The notes under the pieces are model-generated. The model ran no database searches, was not told the DNA's origin, and worked only from the letters and a program-made list of their open reading frames with translations. Below are positions 47,096 through 60,719 of a DNA stretch of 64,000 nt, in pieces. The DNA is from Paraphysoderma sedebokerense (Eukaryota; Blastocladiomycota; Physodermatomycetes; Physodermatales; Physodermataceae). The stretch's first letter is position 1; each line of letters begins with the position of its first letter. The stretch lies in NCBI GenBank assembly GCA_025602915.1, contig JAHLJZ010000033.1:62001-126000 (forward strand). The letters run 5' to 3'. The translations under genes and the position numbers were made by a program.

Positions 47096-50000
47096 CTATA
47101 CTTTGACATGATTTTCTACCTCTGTTCCATCTCCACGTCCTATATTCCCCCCTTCAACTGTACTCACGACTTCCCAAATTTCGTCCATCTCCTTCTTCAA
47201 TATTTTTAACCGTCTCCATAGCAGATTGATTTTACTGTTTCGACGACTAAGCTTGTTTGAGATGTTATCCAATACTCCTCCTTTGTGTTCCGTACCAGAA
47301 GGAATTTCAATATCCTTCTGCATATAAGCGCCGCCATTACTGTTCCGTTGTCCGACATTTGGGATCAAAGATCCGGCCCCAAATTCTAACCCGTTCTCGT
47401 CCATCGTAGAGGATGATGAAAATGAGACCAGTATTGTGAGTTTTTCTAATAAACTTACAACCTGGATCAGATTGACCAGCGATACTATGGTCAATAAAAG
47501 TAACAACAGTGACTTGGATTTAATCTTTGGTTTCTGTGTATCAGTCTCTCTATTTGATTTCGAAGACCGAGAGGAACGAGATTTGCGAGATTTCGTTTTA
47601 GACTTGGATTCCGGCAGCGGCGACGGAGATGCCCGGAATAGCGAAAGTGGGGAAAACGGAATGAAATTAAACCCACTCGAGACTAGACGCACAGTCTTTT
47701 GAATGACTGACCCTACGGTAAACCACTCCCCCGTTGACCGCATCACTGTGGTTTCCGTGACTGTGGTTGTAGTTGTCGATAATATATCAGGCCCAGCAGA
47801 ACCCTTAGACAAAACTCCGTCTTTGCCTCCGCTATTGTCATTTGTAGTAGATAAGTTAACTTCGTCTTCTTTTCCAACTTCTCCGTTCTTACCAACTTCC
47901 ATCTTCCCAATGATGCCACCTCCCCCATTATTCACTCGTCCACTTTTGATCATCTCTAAAACGACATTCTTAACTTCCACATAGTACCCCGTACTCCCGT
48001 CCACTGCGCCTTTTTCAATTTTGGATTCCCACATGGTCGATTTGATGAATTTTGTCATCGTAGAAACATGAAGTCGAGTGGAAGTTGGGGAAACATAGGA
48101 GAGTGAAACTCGATTATGAGTGGTGAAATGGTCACCGAACGGAACAGTTGGAGTACAACTGGTGCAGGAAAAGACTTTGAGACTTTATGATTAAATAGAT
48201 GACAGAAATGAATACGAACGAGAAAACGGGCGGTGAGTCTATCAAAACGTAGTCCAATCGAGTGAAGTAAAGAGGAGTGTACTCCTCCACATAATAACAA
48301 AAACGAGCACGAAAACAAACTTACAATGGGTCAAACTTCGTTATCGTCTGAGTTTCAGTACATTGTGCCCACTTTTTCGGTTCTGAAAGAGGAAGCAATG
48401 TTATGATTGGAAAGTCAATCGTTTCAAGCGCGCCAGAAACACTTACGCATAGGCATTTTGTACATCACGCTATAACCCAGCTCTCGCCCCTTCTTTTCCA
48501 CCTCGCTTCCATCACCAACGACTTTCCACTCCCCAATCTTCACACCTTCGGTTTCCCTCCTTTTATGCGCTTCTTTCAACACTTCGTTGTTTCTGTCAGA
48601 CCATACCAACTCCCATAGAATATTGATTTCTAGGGGAATAATCTCATTTAGCACAACGTGCTTGTAAAATGGCTCAAAATCGAAGGGAATCGGGGCCGGT
48701 GGGTACACTATTGTGGGTTTGGTGATCGGTGGCTCCCCCGCGGGCGCTTGCGAAGGGAGGGAGGAGTCTGTTGGAGGGGCAGACTCGTTTACAGCCTTTT
48801 CCAATCTGTTGTCTGTACTCTTCGGGGGCGTGGAGAGCGCTTGAACGAGTGTGCTATCACTCGCCACAGAAATGGAAGGGGGAGTCCCAACAATTAGAGC
48901 GGCGCTACTTCCGTTTCCGCTCACTACCCCACTCGCCATTCCAGTCGGTGTTCCATGGCCACTGCCCGCTCCATTCACTCCATCCTTGTCTAAACCTACT
49001 TTCATCTTCCTACCAAGACTTCGAAAAAGTTCATTCATTGTTGTCTTTCTTGGAACTTGTCCATTGAGTAACGGTAGTGGAGGGAGTGGCGAAGTGGCAG
49101 AAGCGACAGGGATAGGGCTGGAGGAACTAGATGATGTCGATGCCTGTGGCTGCGTTTCGGGTAAAGGTTTAGAGGGAAGTGTTGATTGATGCAAAGACTG
49201 CTGGCGCATCGGCACCACCGGATACGAAGTCACATTCACATCGACCAAGGTAGTAGAGGGAGCCGCTCGATCAGGGATAGGAATAGGTAATGGCGGCTTA
49301 GACTTACTAGTTAATTGATTTATTTCTGTCCCGTCGCCCTTCTTGCTTGCATCTGCCAACCCGGAAGAAGATTTGGAAAATTCCATGGAAGGTTTAGTGA
49401 CCATACTTGGATTTGCCGGCGACTTTTGTGAATCATTTTGCTCCTTCACAGTCGATGCTTCATTCGTACTTTCTGATGCTATATTAGCAGGAAGATCCGA
49501 CCGAGGAAAATCCGGTAGGATAGGAGAGGATATAGAAGAGGTGGTCCTTTCATGCTTGGATTTACTTCGCTTCTGATTCGCAGGAAACGAGTTATCATGT
49601 CAACATGGTCAAATACTGTATAAAGTGGCAGCGCTGTAAGAACGTACCATTGTATTCAAAGAAGTCTGCCACACGCCCATCACATCGGTGTAGGCTTCTT
49701 CGCGCTTGGAAAAGTCGCCAAACTCGTACTAAAATAAAAACAAGGAGAGTCTCTTCAGTGTTCTTGCTTTATTTCTCAGCATTTTAAATGAATTGATATG
49801 AACCTTCCCCATCAGTGTTAATATCTTTAGGACCCCGGTGGGGACGCCGTCATCACTTTGTTTCTCGGAGATGGAAATGATGTCGTGCAACCTTATGGCG
49901 AGTTTGGCTGCTTTTGATCCATTTCGACCAAAGAAAAAATAATGGGCCGATGTAAGGAATAATTTTCCTTGCCATATGATGCCGTCTCGGTTGAGAGAGC

Positions 50001-50660
50001 CATTGTGAGCTAAGTGTGGGAGCAATTTGAGTGGAGGAAGGGGGAAGATTAAAACCAGATTATGTAAAATTATCAGTGACTAAGGACTGCGTAATGGTCC
50101 AACTCTATCCCAACTTTGAGTCGCATTTAATCTAAGAAAAGCAAAAGGAAGGTGCTATGTCTCAAAAATAAAAGGGAAAAGTAGAACAACTCACCTTTCA
50201 CCAAAGTAGCCACCTCATCTTTTCTATCTGGAAAATGTTTCAGAAACCGGACTTGCGATTTGGATAGCGTTGTGACATCGAGAGTTTCATTCTTTATATC
50301 TGCGGCTTTATCTCTATTCTCATGGTTTAAGTTGTCTCGACCGGTCAGTGTTAATATTGGCGACCTCAAGGACGTAGCAGGTTCGGCGCTATCAGAATGC
50401 GAGTGACGATGAGCGGTTGCATTGACGGGTTTGAGGGAAGCGTCTTGTTGAGAAGGGCTAATGGGGGAGTGTAGGGGCAGATTCAGGGCAGCTGCGAGGG
50501 GAGAAGTGAGAGGAGCGGAGTGGGAGGAAGGGGATGGGTTTGCGAGGGAGAGAAGGGTATCTTGCTGGTCGTGTATGAGGAGTTCGTTTTTGTTTGGAGC
50601 GGCGAGGGATTGTAGAGCGTTGATGGACTTTGAGTGGAGTATTTTGTGTTCGTCATCCAT
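47096..50660 (-). CDS. GRAM + VASt + TM sterol-transfer protein (LAM/YSP/GRAMD1-like)
   Basis: ER-anchored, non-vesicular sterol transporter at ER-plasma-membrane or ER-organelle contacts. About six exons, roughly 1,000 residues. The N-terminal ~150 residues are disordered. The GRAM domain follows: FLKHFPDRKDEVATLVK, then LNRDGIIWQGKLFLTSAHYF, RLHDIISISEK and EFGDFSKREEAYTDVMGVW. A ~230-residue Ser/Pro-rich linker leads to a VASt (StART-like) domain with FEPFYKHVVLNEIIPLEINI, then CTPTVPFGDHFTTHNRVSLS and KSTMWESKIEKGAVDGSTG. Near the C-terminus is one TM segment (SLLLLLLTIVSLVNLIQVVS). Yeast Lam1-6 and animal GRAMD1 share this order. Only one VASt domain is seen, as in Lam1/3/5/6 and GRAMD1. 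The VASt exons around 48060-48330 include a long intron and are approximate. Confidence 0.85.
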
Positions 50661-51826
50661 TTAGAGATGGCGGGGGGAGAAAGGAGGGCAGGAGATGGTC
50701 GGAATTAGAGTGGAATGGTGGATGAATTCGCAGTGTCGGAAGGAGGGAATTCAATGAGCGAAGGAATTGGCAGGAACAGAAGCAGCGGCAATTCCACTCG
50801 CGCATTCCTCCATCTATTATATTCTATAAACACTACATTTATACTTGTATACACTCTATTCCTCCACAGATGTTATGTACTCTGTCCACCTACCCCTTCT
50901 CTCTCTGCTTATCACGCCGCTCTCTTTTCTTTCGCTCCCTTAGTGCCTCTAATCTCTGCCAGATGTATGTCTTTGTAGAGCTCTCACTTCCATCCTTCGA
51001 CTCAGTCAGCTCTCTCTACTTTTCCTAGGTTGCACCAACAGTCGTACGGAATGGTTGCTAAACCATTGATAATTCAGGTCTGCCATGTCCTACATTGGGA
51101 TCGCTGATCACAAGTGCCCTAGGCAACGTGTGCACAATCTCGATTCTGGACACAATTGTCCACACTAATCAGGATCCTTCATCGCCGTTACTCATCCGTT
51201 CCAACACAGCGTTGAGTGCACACTGCTGATTTCTAAAGACTTATTCGTACAATTTAAACCCATATGCGCAAAAGAATGTAGCCATGGATACAGTTAGTTG
51301 GCTCGATTTGGAGACAATTCATTGGCATTGGCAAGCGAGACACTGTGATCCTGCACAACTGTTAGAGTGAAAATAAATTTATCATTAAGCCATGTCTTCT
51401 CTACATTGAGTGGCGTGGTATTAGGATGAAAACTGGAATTAGAGCTGATATTCCAGTCATCCATCGCAGTCGACATAGCCGTATCTCTGATGGAGCCATC
51501 GCACTCCGACAGGTCGCGTTTCAAAGGACAGAAAGCTATGCCACTATGGCAATACTTGATTTCTGATCACGGCTTAAACGATGTAAGAGTTGTTTTTACA
51601 TAATTAACGGGATAATTTATTGAAATGCACATCATAGTATCACATATACTTTTGCCAACATCGCCAGAATTGCACTTTTCACCGTGGTGACGGAATGCGT
51701 CACGTGACAAAAGGTCGAATGGACTTGACAGCGACGGACTGGTGGAAGTCGACATTTTATTTCGACGACATTAAAACCTATGCATCTTCAGATATATTTC
51801 TCTTCTCAATTGATAATAGTGAATTC
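50661..51826. other. Divergent intergenic region
   Basis: Shared upstream region of the LAM-type (-) and PTEN (+) genes, about 1.17 kb. Short open frames occur but show no family features or splice logic. Confidence 0.4.
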
Positions 51827-54698
51827 ATGCTGAAACCTCTCAGAAACGCTGTCTCGGGGAACAAGAGGCGTCTCATCGACACTCAAAATGGCTTCGACCT
51901 CGATTTATCTTGTCTTGTATCCATTCCCTTGTGTCGAAATGCATCTCCCCGGCTCCGTAAACTAACACTGCTCGTATTCTGTAAACAGATATAACCGAGA
52001 AACTTGTAGCAATGGGTTTTCCGTCAGAAAATGTTGAAGGTTTTTATAGGAATCCATTGTCGGAAGTACTAAGGTAATTTATTCGACGGCAGTGTCAGCC
52101 CCTTACATGGAAGAATGATGCTATTTATGTTCAATTATACCTTCAACCTCTTTGGATAATATTGAGGCTCTGAAATTTATCATTTGCATGAATGCTTTTT
52201 GGGGGAGAGGGAGAAATGCTTTCAATGCTAATTTATTCATTCCACGTACACTAATTTTCTACCCCTTCGTCATGTCAGGTTTCTCGAAAAACGGCATAAG
52301 GATCATTATAGAGTGTATAATTTGTGCGTATTGAATGCTTGATGGTTATTCAGAATTAATATATTTGTCTAACATGAATTTATAATCCCTAAATTGACAT
52401 ACTAGGTGTTCGGAACGGGCATATGATCCTGCAAAATTTCACGGACGAGGTACGCATTCTTAATCTCGACATTTTCTTCCGTTCAACTTCACAGCCTCTC
52501 GTCATTCCCCCTGTTCCAATTTCACTAACAATTCGTCGTCTCTGTGCTTAAAAATTGTACTTTTTAGTCGCAACCTTCCCCTTCGACGACCACAACGCCC
52601 CACCATTCACCATCATTGAACCCTTTTGTCGCGACGTCGAGCAATGGCTTGGACAAAGTCCCGAGAATGTTGCTGTCGTGCATTGTAAAGCTGGGAAAGG
52701 AAGAACAGGGGTCATGTTATGCGCTTACATGATATATGCTGGAATTCAAGAAAAACTAGAAGACTGTCTAAAGTATTACGGACAAGTCAGAACATTTGAC
52801 GGCGAGGTGTGTTGATTATAACTCTTCGCTGTTTCTTAACAATCATGAGGCATACAGAACGGTACCGTTTAATCGACGCTTTCTAACGCAAATATGTCAT
52901 TGGCGTAGGGAGTTACAATTCCGAGTCAAATCCGTTATATTGGGTACTTCTACAGATACCTGAAGGAAAAACTGTCATATTATGAAAAACCGATGCACCT
53001 GACCACTATAACGCTGCGTTCATTTCCCAAGATATTGAAAGAACAAGGAACAGGTAGAATATCACTTTTTTTTACCCTATGTACCAATTTTGATCAGTCT
53101 AACCAAAGGTCGCTCCTGCAATTTGCCATTATCAGCGCTATCGTTCAACGCCTTTTGTAAAGAAAAGAAACTTGTTGCCCGAGTGATACAGGTACATTTA
53201 GAATCTCATCAGACATTGGAAGCAACTTTTTTCATGAGCTAACTCTTCGTCGTTTTTAGATAAAGTATGACAGGGAAAAAGATTTGTTGCAGCTGACATT
53301 TCCACCTATGCATTTGGAAGGAGATGTCAAGATACAGTTTTTTGTGAAAGAAACTTTCAAAAAGGTTGGTTCTCGTTTGCTCTGCCATTTTAAATGTATA
53401 CTCGATGTAACGCGGTACATTTTATTTAACAGGAAAAACTGTTTCATTTCTGGTTCAACACATTCTTTGTTTCGGAGCATTCGTTGCACCTCGAGAAATC
53501 TGAAATAGACAAAGCCCACAAAGACAAACATTGTCGAGTTTTTGATGATGCGTTTACTGTTTCTCTCACTTTTGCTTCGAGTGCATCTGCTCCAGAGCTT
53601 TCCCTTACGACGAATACTTCGACAAATCAGCTACCATCTTCAGTACCCATATCGACTTCGGTTTCAGTCGCACGGTCAGGAAGTAAAAAGAACACAGAAG
53701 AGAAAGCGGGCAGCATAGTATTCACAAAAGAAAAAGTTTCGAGCAACGATTCCAAGGCTTTGAAAAATTCAAAGAGTTTGGATAATCTGAAAAAGAAATT
53801 TTACATTTGGAGAACAACTTCGTCAAACTCGAATATTCCGATAGTCACTGTGACCCCGCCAGCGTCAAACACTACTACTTCAGAGAGACCTAAAAATGCA
53901 AATTCTTCTCATGCGAGTTCTAATATGACAACGGGAATCACTGCCGCAACCACACCAAATGCACAAGTGTCGACCAGTGCAACATCGTTACCAGACGTTG
54001 TTGAAGCTGTAATTAACCGGAGCAGGAGTAACTCTGGCGCATCCGCCTCCGCCGACAAAATAAATTCAAACGGTAGTATGGCGGCGAATAGTACCACGAA
54101 TGTATCTTCACAACAAGGGTCCACTGAAACTCAGCTCTCTACAAATGAAACGTCATCGTCACAGACCCAGCTACAAAGTTCAGAATCTCAGCAATCCTCT
54201 CAAACTAATACCCCCTCCATTGTCACCTTCACCACATCATCGACTCCGGGTTCTCAATTATCTTCCCCTTCCATTGTGTTGGTCCCTCCATCGAATTCGG
54301 CGATTCCGCCTTCCTCATCGTCTGAACAGGCGGCTCCTTCTAGTCCGACATCCGGTTCATCACCGAATCTCGCCGGCAATCCGTCTCAACCGACTTCACA
54401 AAATCGAAATGTTCAAGTGACGGTTGCCGTCAATTCAAGTTTTGATGAGCTACGATACTCGACTGACGATGATTACGAAGCCGACGAAGATGAAGATTTC
54501 GATTACGATGACGATGACGAAGAATCACGGTGTTGTCCTCGTCCTGTCGCTATGGGCGGGAACGCAACCGTTGCAATGATAGAAAGAAAATTAGCAGGGA
54601 CAGAGTTAAAAGAAGAACTCGAAGAAGAGAATATAGATTCGAAAGAACCGAGGGATGAAAGAGACAAAGATAGAGGAATGGGAAATGTTCCGACTTAA
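51827..54698 (+). CDS. PTEN-type phosphoinositide 3-phosphatase with long acidic tail
   Basis: Removes the 3-phosphate from PtdIns(3,4,5)P3. About nine exons, roughly 700 residues. The N-terminus matches the PTEN PIP2-binding motif: GNKRRLIDTQNGFDLDLSYI. Then GFPSENVEGFYRN, FLEKRHKDHYRVYNLCSERA, AKFHGRVATFPFDDHNAPPF and the catalytic P-loop VVHCKAGKGRTGVMLCAYM (HCKAGKGR, both lysines kept). A C2-like domain follows, with LRSFPKIL, LTFPPMHLEGDVKIQFFVK, LFHFWFNTFFVSEHS and the PTEN-like LEKSEIDKAHKDKHCRVFD. After it, ~370 residues are Ser/Thr/Gln-rich and end in an acidic run (DDDYEADEDEDFDYDDDDEE). No C-terminal PDZ ligand is seen. Fungal PTENs are shorter in yeasts; the tail probably carries regulation by phosphorylation. 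The catalytic core appears intact. Confidence 0.92.
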
Positions 54699-56791
54699 TT
54701 CTCAAGAAATTAATTCCCTATGGAGAGAGCCCCTCCATGTCATATAGCCACCGACCGGAAGAATTGCAGAGATAATTTAGATTTGAAAACTCCCATTTGA
54801 AATTTTAAATTCTAATATATTTATTTGACGTCTATTTTCGTCTCTCTTCTGTTATGATTCATTGACCTATTTCGTTTTGAGTGTATAGGATTCGTTCTTG
54901 GCTCTATTGTTACCATATATTCATTTTCAAATTCATCGTTCTAATATATGTATCATATACCTTGATTGTTTTTTCCTTTATGATTGATTGTTGTTTATGA
55001 TTTTGTTGAGTGGCATAATGTTGCTGGGTTCCTTGTTGGGATAACTCATATTAAATAGACATTTTACTTTTTTGATTGTAACCTGATTTTCCCTTATTGC
55101 ATGGAAATCCTGAGCTGCTTGGGTTCCTACTTGCGACGCTTGCAGACCCTGCATGGGTTGCTAATTCACCATAAAGTCAAAAATTGATATGACATTTATT
55201 CTGAATTCAATTGCCAATGAAAAAATAATGTAACTCAACCGCGGGGTATTAAGAAAAAGGTTCAATTCCAATTAGATGCCCCATTACTTGTTTAAGAGGC
55301 ATACTTCATCGATATGGTCATAATTACGGTTCAATTAGGAACTATTTCGAATTAGTTTCTGTCAACTCTTTACCGCTTCTTTTTTGAAACCACAACAAGC
55401 CATATTTTTCTTGGAAAATTAATGTAAAATTACAAAAATTACAATATTAGTGGCTACTTTTTGGGCACAAACTCGACTTTAATGAGGATGAAGATTTGGG
55501 CTGTTGTGTGGCGTAATTTCGGGGTTGGGAAAAATATGTTTTTCCACTTACAACGAGATGTCACAGTTATGCCTTAACGCAATTACCGCCAGAATTTATT
55601 TCCGGTACCAAAATGTTGACTTCTTTTTTTTTTGGAGATTCTAAATATATCTTTAGCTGGTATTGCCAAAATGTGTTCCTTGAGTGTATTGCTATTTTTA
55701 CATCCACAATTCCGCATACACATTGCCAATTTCTAAATTAATTAAGCCGCAATGACGAATGACTTTCACTGTCCCACACGAAATGAATTCGGAGGGTTGT
55801 TAATCATGATTTGATTTAAAAATCACAATCCACCATTTTAAGTTTGATTGTTTATGGGGGTTTAAACAATCCGTTTCATGATATGTGCGACTTGTGCTCG
55901 ATTGTTCACACTTCACGCCTGGTAAAATATCCTCACAAGTCATGAATAATGAACGCCACGAAAAATGTGACACAATGGTGCGTCTATAACCAAAATTTCG
56001 CGCACCCAGGTGGAATTATTTACTTGTTCGGGGTTCGGAAATACAGGTTACTCCGGTTGCCGAATTTGTTTATTTCAGGTGGGATAACATATTTGCAACG
56101 TATTTCTTTTTTTGTCGTTTGCGTTTGCTTCAAACACAATATAGAAATTTCGGAAAAATTAGTGCTCGCTGCAAGGAATGTTTCCAGTTGAAACACGCAG
56201 TACTATGTAGATCGGGAATCAATACGCAGTGACGATTCGTTTTTGTATTGTATTTTCATTAAATAGAACGCATATGGGGGGATCCGCAGGGGTTTCTTGG
56301 ATTCCTTTGATCATGTCCTCCAAAAATAGACGTTTCAATGATAATATCGGGATGCACAGCAGAGACAAGGAGGGCTTTATCAAGCTCTATGGAATGAGGG
56401 TGCGGGGTATGGATGGAATATGATGATGCGTATCATTGATTACGATTGCCAGCTACTGTCTTGAGGGTAGGCTTGTGTCGCACACGGAAGATGGGGTGAT
56501 GGCAGATTCAAGTCATGAAGTGCGCGCCACGGAGGATTCAGCAGGGCCCTTTGGTGGATGGATTAAGGCGGGCGCGCGTGGCTTGAAGGACGTGTCGCAT
56601 AGAGCATAGATAGACTCCCTCTCCGCACCTCATTTACGCTTCAGACTTTGCGCATCCTCTCGAATCAGCACATCTCACCCACAACGAAGCTCTATCGACA
56701 CTGACTAGCAGCTGCTCTGCACACCAGCATCCCACCCCCTACCGTCCCCGCTCTCAACCCACCCACACCCAAAACTGCTCTACCCCCCACA
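54699..56791. other. 2.1-kb intergenic region, AT-rich then GC-richer
   Basis: 54.7-56.4 kb is AT-rich with TTTTTTT runs near 55625 and no gene. From ~56.45 kb it becomes GC-richer with GCGCGCC-type words (56521, 56573), likely the promoter side of the downstream transcription-factor gene. Confidence 0.45.
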
Positions 56792-59700
56792 ATGGCGCAC
56801 ATGGCAGGACTCTTCGCCTTGCAGCAGGCAACAGAACTCTCACCCTTCTTCAGTGTACCCACAGCGGCTAGCAATGCTGCAAAGGACAGGAAAAGACTCA
56901 CAAAAGCTTGTGACAAGTGCAGGTAATTTTGATACGCTTCATCAGTCAACGGCCCTGCGGCCCATGGCCCAAGGCCAATATTAAAAACATTTGCTGACAA
57001 ATGTCACTCTCTGTGACCCTTCTCCGACACTTGGATACTAATAGGCAAAGGAAAATACGATGTGACGGTGGACTACCATGCTCCCCGTGTATAAAGTCAA
57101 ACCAAGGCCATTGTTGTTCTTACGAAACAAGAGCAAAGAAAAGAGGTATTGCTTTGTCATATTCGGCATTGTTTGGTCAAATTGCTTATTCTAACAAACT
57201 TGAATTTTAAATGGAAAACAGGTCCTCGTCAAGGATACATATCAAAACTGGAACAGCGTCTAAACGAAATTGAAAAGATGCTTTCCGCCAAAGATGAGCT
57301 GGAGGATCCCCTCCCTTCTTCACCGCCTTTTCAGGAAGAATCTTCCGAAGCGGCTCAGCAAGTACTCACTACCCCTCAAGGTTCATCAGAAAAGAGTTTC
57401 TCGATATCACAACTCTTCCCCCCGTCCAACCACAATCATTTAGTCGCAGACAGTGCATACAATAACTCGGGAGATCTCTCGTCCCTATCTAAATCAGACA
57501 TGGACCAAAACGACGCCATTCTTAAAATCTTGTACTCTAATAACCCAATTGGTCTCGATTATTCTACCTTTATGAATTTTGGTATAGATATGAACGATTC
57601 AAACAGGGATACATTATCCAGCTCTTCTTCGAGTGGTAGCTCAATCATGGAACTTACAGCCAAAGGCGACAATCCTCCGTCAATGGATGTCTTGCCTCGC
57701 GCTACCAAGACTAGCCGAAAATCACTATCAGAATCAGACCTTCTCGGAGTCGATCCAACACCAGTAACGACACACCTTGTCAACGTATTCTTTGTGTACA
57801 TGTCTGACAGTTTACCCATATTTGTCGAAACCAACTTTTGGAGGGATTTCCGCCAGAAAAGAGTTGCAGCCCAAGTTATGTATGCTTTGTACGCTATTGC
57901 CGCACCGATTTCTGAGCATCCAGATATCATTGAAGCATTCGGAAGTGGCGTAGCTTGTGGTGATGTCTATGCAAAAATTTTAAAAGGGATGGTGCAATCT
58001 ATGACCAGGGTTCCAAGTATCAGCAATCTTCAGGCTTTGACACTGCTTTCACTTAGGTAGCAATCCCGTCGATATTTTCTTCTCTTACATACAGTTACTA
58101 ACACATCTATCAATAGAGAACTCGCCACTGGTAATGGCCCCGATGCCTGGATCTTTAATGGTTTGTTGACTGATGCCTATTCTTGTGCAAATTGCTGATA
58201 TTGACATGGCTTCATCCCAGGGCTTGCGCTAAGAATTGCAGAGCATTTGATAATGTCAAAAGAAGAGGCTTCAATCTTTAGCCCTGTCATGAATTTTGAC
58301 GAGCGTGTTGCTCTTCGCCGTGCACTATGTACTGCATTCTCGGTATGTAGTCTGTAAACCAATTCTATGGTTTGAATTCGACTAACTTACAACGTTTTAG
58401 ATTAACGTGGCGGCATCAGCCGCAACTGGCCGTAACTTCTCATTGTCTGATGCATTGATTGACTGCGTCGAGGACATTGATGAATTCCTTATCCACGAAA
58501 TGAATTTTCTTGTTGTCATTCAGACTGCCGTACCACCCCACCCAGTTCCTCACTCAAAATGGGCCAATTCTAATTTCCCAGAGCACCGACGTACTTGTCA
58601 AGACGATTATATTCTTGCTCGTATGTTTGCTATTCAAGGTCGAATTTTGTCATTCGTCAATTCTCCCTATCGCAAACACACTCCGGCCACCATGCAAAAA
58701 TATCATGCTCTTTTAACTTTCTTCAGAGCTCGGCTTCCAACATCATATGAGATCGATTATGACATTATCGATCCAAAGCAAGACCAGCTACCATCTAATC
58801 ATATCATCACCGTCAATTTGGCTTATTATGCCGCTGTTATTACATTGCACCGTCCAATGGCGTTGTCCGGCTTATTGAAAAAAGAGACAAATACCTCGTA
58901 CAAACTTTGCATTGATGCCGCGGACTCTATATTGCGGGTCATCAAGTGGACGAAATCAATCAACTACCCTGTCAATTGTGCGTTGAACACATTTTCCATA
59001 TTCACTGGTGGTACCGTGTACATCATGAAGAGTTTGGACGAAAACCGAGAACAGTCAGAGATTGCCGACGATCTGGAGAAACTCAAGGAAATCATCGACT
59101 ACATTGATGAGTTATCACTCATGTGGAACATTGCCGATAAACAAGCTTTCTTTTTGCGATCACACTTGAACGACATCACAAAAACAAAGAGTCTTCCCTC
59201 TTCTTCGCCGCCTTCATCGACTGGCCAGCCAAAGACTACACCCCCGTCAGACATAATCAAATTAATCAAAAAATTTCCAACTGTGTTCTCGAAATCGGAT
59301 ATGGGTTTCCTTTGCTACCTCAAGTATACGTTACTTAAAAAAGGAATGGACAGTTGGTCGGGGCAGAAATCCACGAACGGACTTTCGCCTACAACGATGT
59401 TTGGAAAGAATATTAACAAGGATAAGGTGAATATCGACCTCAGTGATAGCGCGGAGAGTCAAGATGATAGCGACGATGGCGGAGTAGCAGACCAAGATAC
59501 ATCAAAGGGCAGTGACCCAGCTTCAAGTGGCAAGAAGAGAAAAACGATGAATTCGTTCCCTCCATCAGAGCAATCCTCCGAAACCGTTGATGTCGATGCA
59601 GGCAATGTTCATCCCTCGGCGGCAGACTTTGGATATTCTGAAGAATCCAGCCAATTGCGAACCGAGTCAGTGATGTCGAATTCGAGCTTAAACGTAAATG

Positions 59701-60719
59701 TCCAAGCTCATTGGCAATCCTCACCATCGCCCCCCATTTCAGGGTCCTTCTCAACCGCAAATGCATCTGCTTCGAAGCCGTCGCCTCCTATATCAGCCGA
59801 TAACAACGCATCTACGTTCACTCCTCCCGCTGCCGGTGGTACGATCAATTTCGATAACCTCAAGAAGTTTATGAACCGAGCTGGAGGTAAGCTTGACGCC
59901 AACGACTACGATAACTTTAGCAAACAGTTCGGGTCTCATTTCTCCCAAGGTCAAAGCAACAGCAATCCACTCGAAATTCATTCTCCGCCCTATGGAGGGA
60001 GTGCCAGTGAATCAACGCAAAACGTAACGTCACCGAATAGTCCGATGCATAGGGGAATGTACAATGGAGACCAACATGCAGCGCTTTCGCAACCGATGGA
60101 TGTGTACTCTCAAGTTCCCGCTGTCAGCCCAAATTCATATTCTCACTCAAATTCACCGTCTATTCAAAACGTCCAATATACGAGTCCAACGGGACAATCT
60201 CATAACGTGCCTTCAAATATGAGTTACGGTCTCAATCTTTCCTCTCAGAATCATAGCAATATCTCTGCTCCTTCTCAAACCGTTTTAGGAAACCCCTTTA
60301 ATTCTATGCCGAATACATCCACAGCATCCAGCCCGTTCAACCCGATGCTGTCGAATCTTAACATGGTAAACCAGATGAATATGAATTCTAACCTCAGCTT
60401 TGGAACTTCAAGATCGCCAACCCACAATCCGCCATCACCATTAAATCCCGGAAACATTCAGACATTACCGCAACGATGCGTACCGGGCAACTACAGTATG
60501 TTGAACATGAGTACTGGAATTAATTTATTAAATAATCAAGGACAAAATCAAGGATACGGACAATACGATAATATTGGAAATAATGTTCCGGGTACGCCTA
60601 ATCAGTATTATGTTGGACATAACGTCAATGGAAATGAACAACCAGGACGACAAAACGGGACTAGCTTAATGAACCCACCGACAGTGTTCTCTACCATGAT
60701 GACTATGCCACATTACTAG
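56792..60719 (+). CDS. Zn2Cys6 fungal transcription factor
   Basis: DNA-binding regulator of the Gal4/XlnR class, nuclear. Exons 56792-56922, 57045-57145 and 57222-58056 are fixed by phase; two further short exons near 58.12-58.35 kb and a long last exon from ~58402 complete it (about 1,150 residues). The zinc cluster reads ACDKCRQRKIRCDGGLPCSP then CIKSNQGHCCSYE, giving C-x2-C-x6-C-x5-C-x2-C-x7-C, followed by a short coiled coil (ISKLEQRLNEIEKMLSAKDE). The middle homology region (Fungal_trans) runs from about HLVNVFFVYMSDSLPIFVE through PDAWIFNGLALRIAEHL and FDERVALRRALCTAFS to NHIITVNLAYYAAVITLHRP. The C-terminal ~450 residues are Ser/Asn/Gln/Pro-rich, a probable activation region. An intron splits the zinc cluster after the second Cys. 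Target genes cannot be read from context. Confidence 0.9.

Noticed and set aside
55259-55270. Perfect B-box-like GGTTCAATTCC in AT-rich DNA
   Set aside because: No A box or cloverleaf upstream at the right spacing.
55949-56423. Two 60-80 codon frames before the Zn2Cys6 gene
   Set aside because: AT-rich, no family features, no splice logic.
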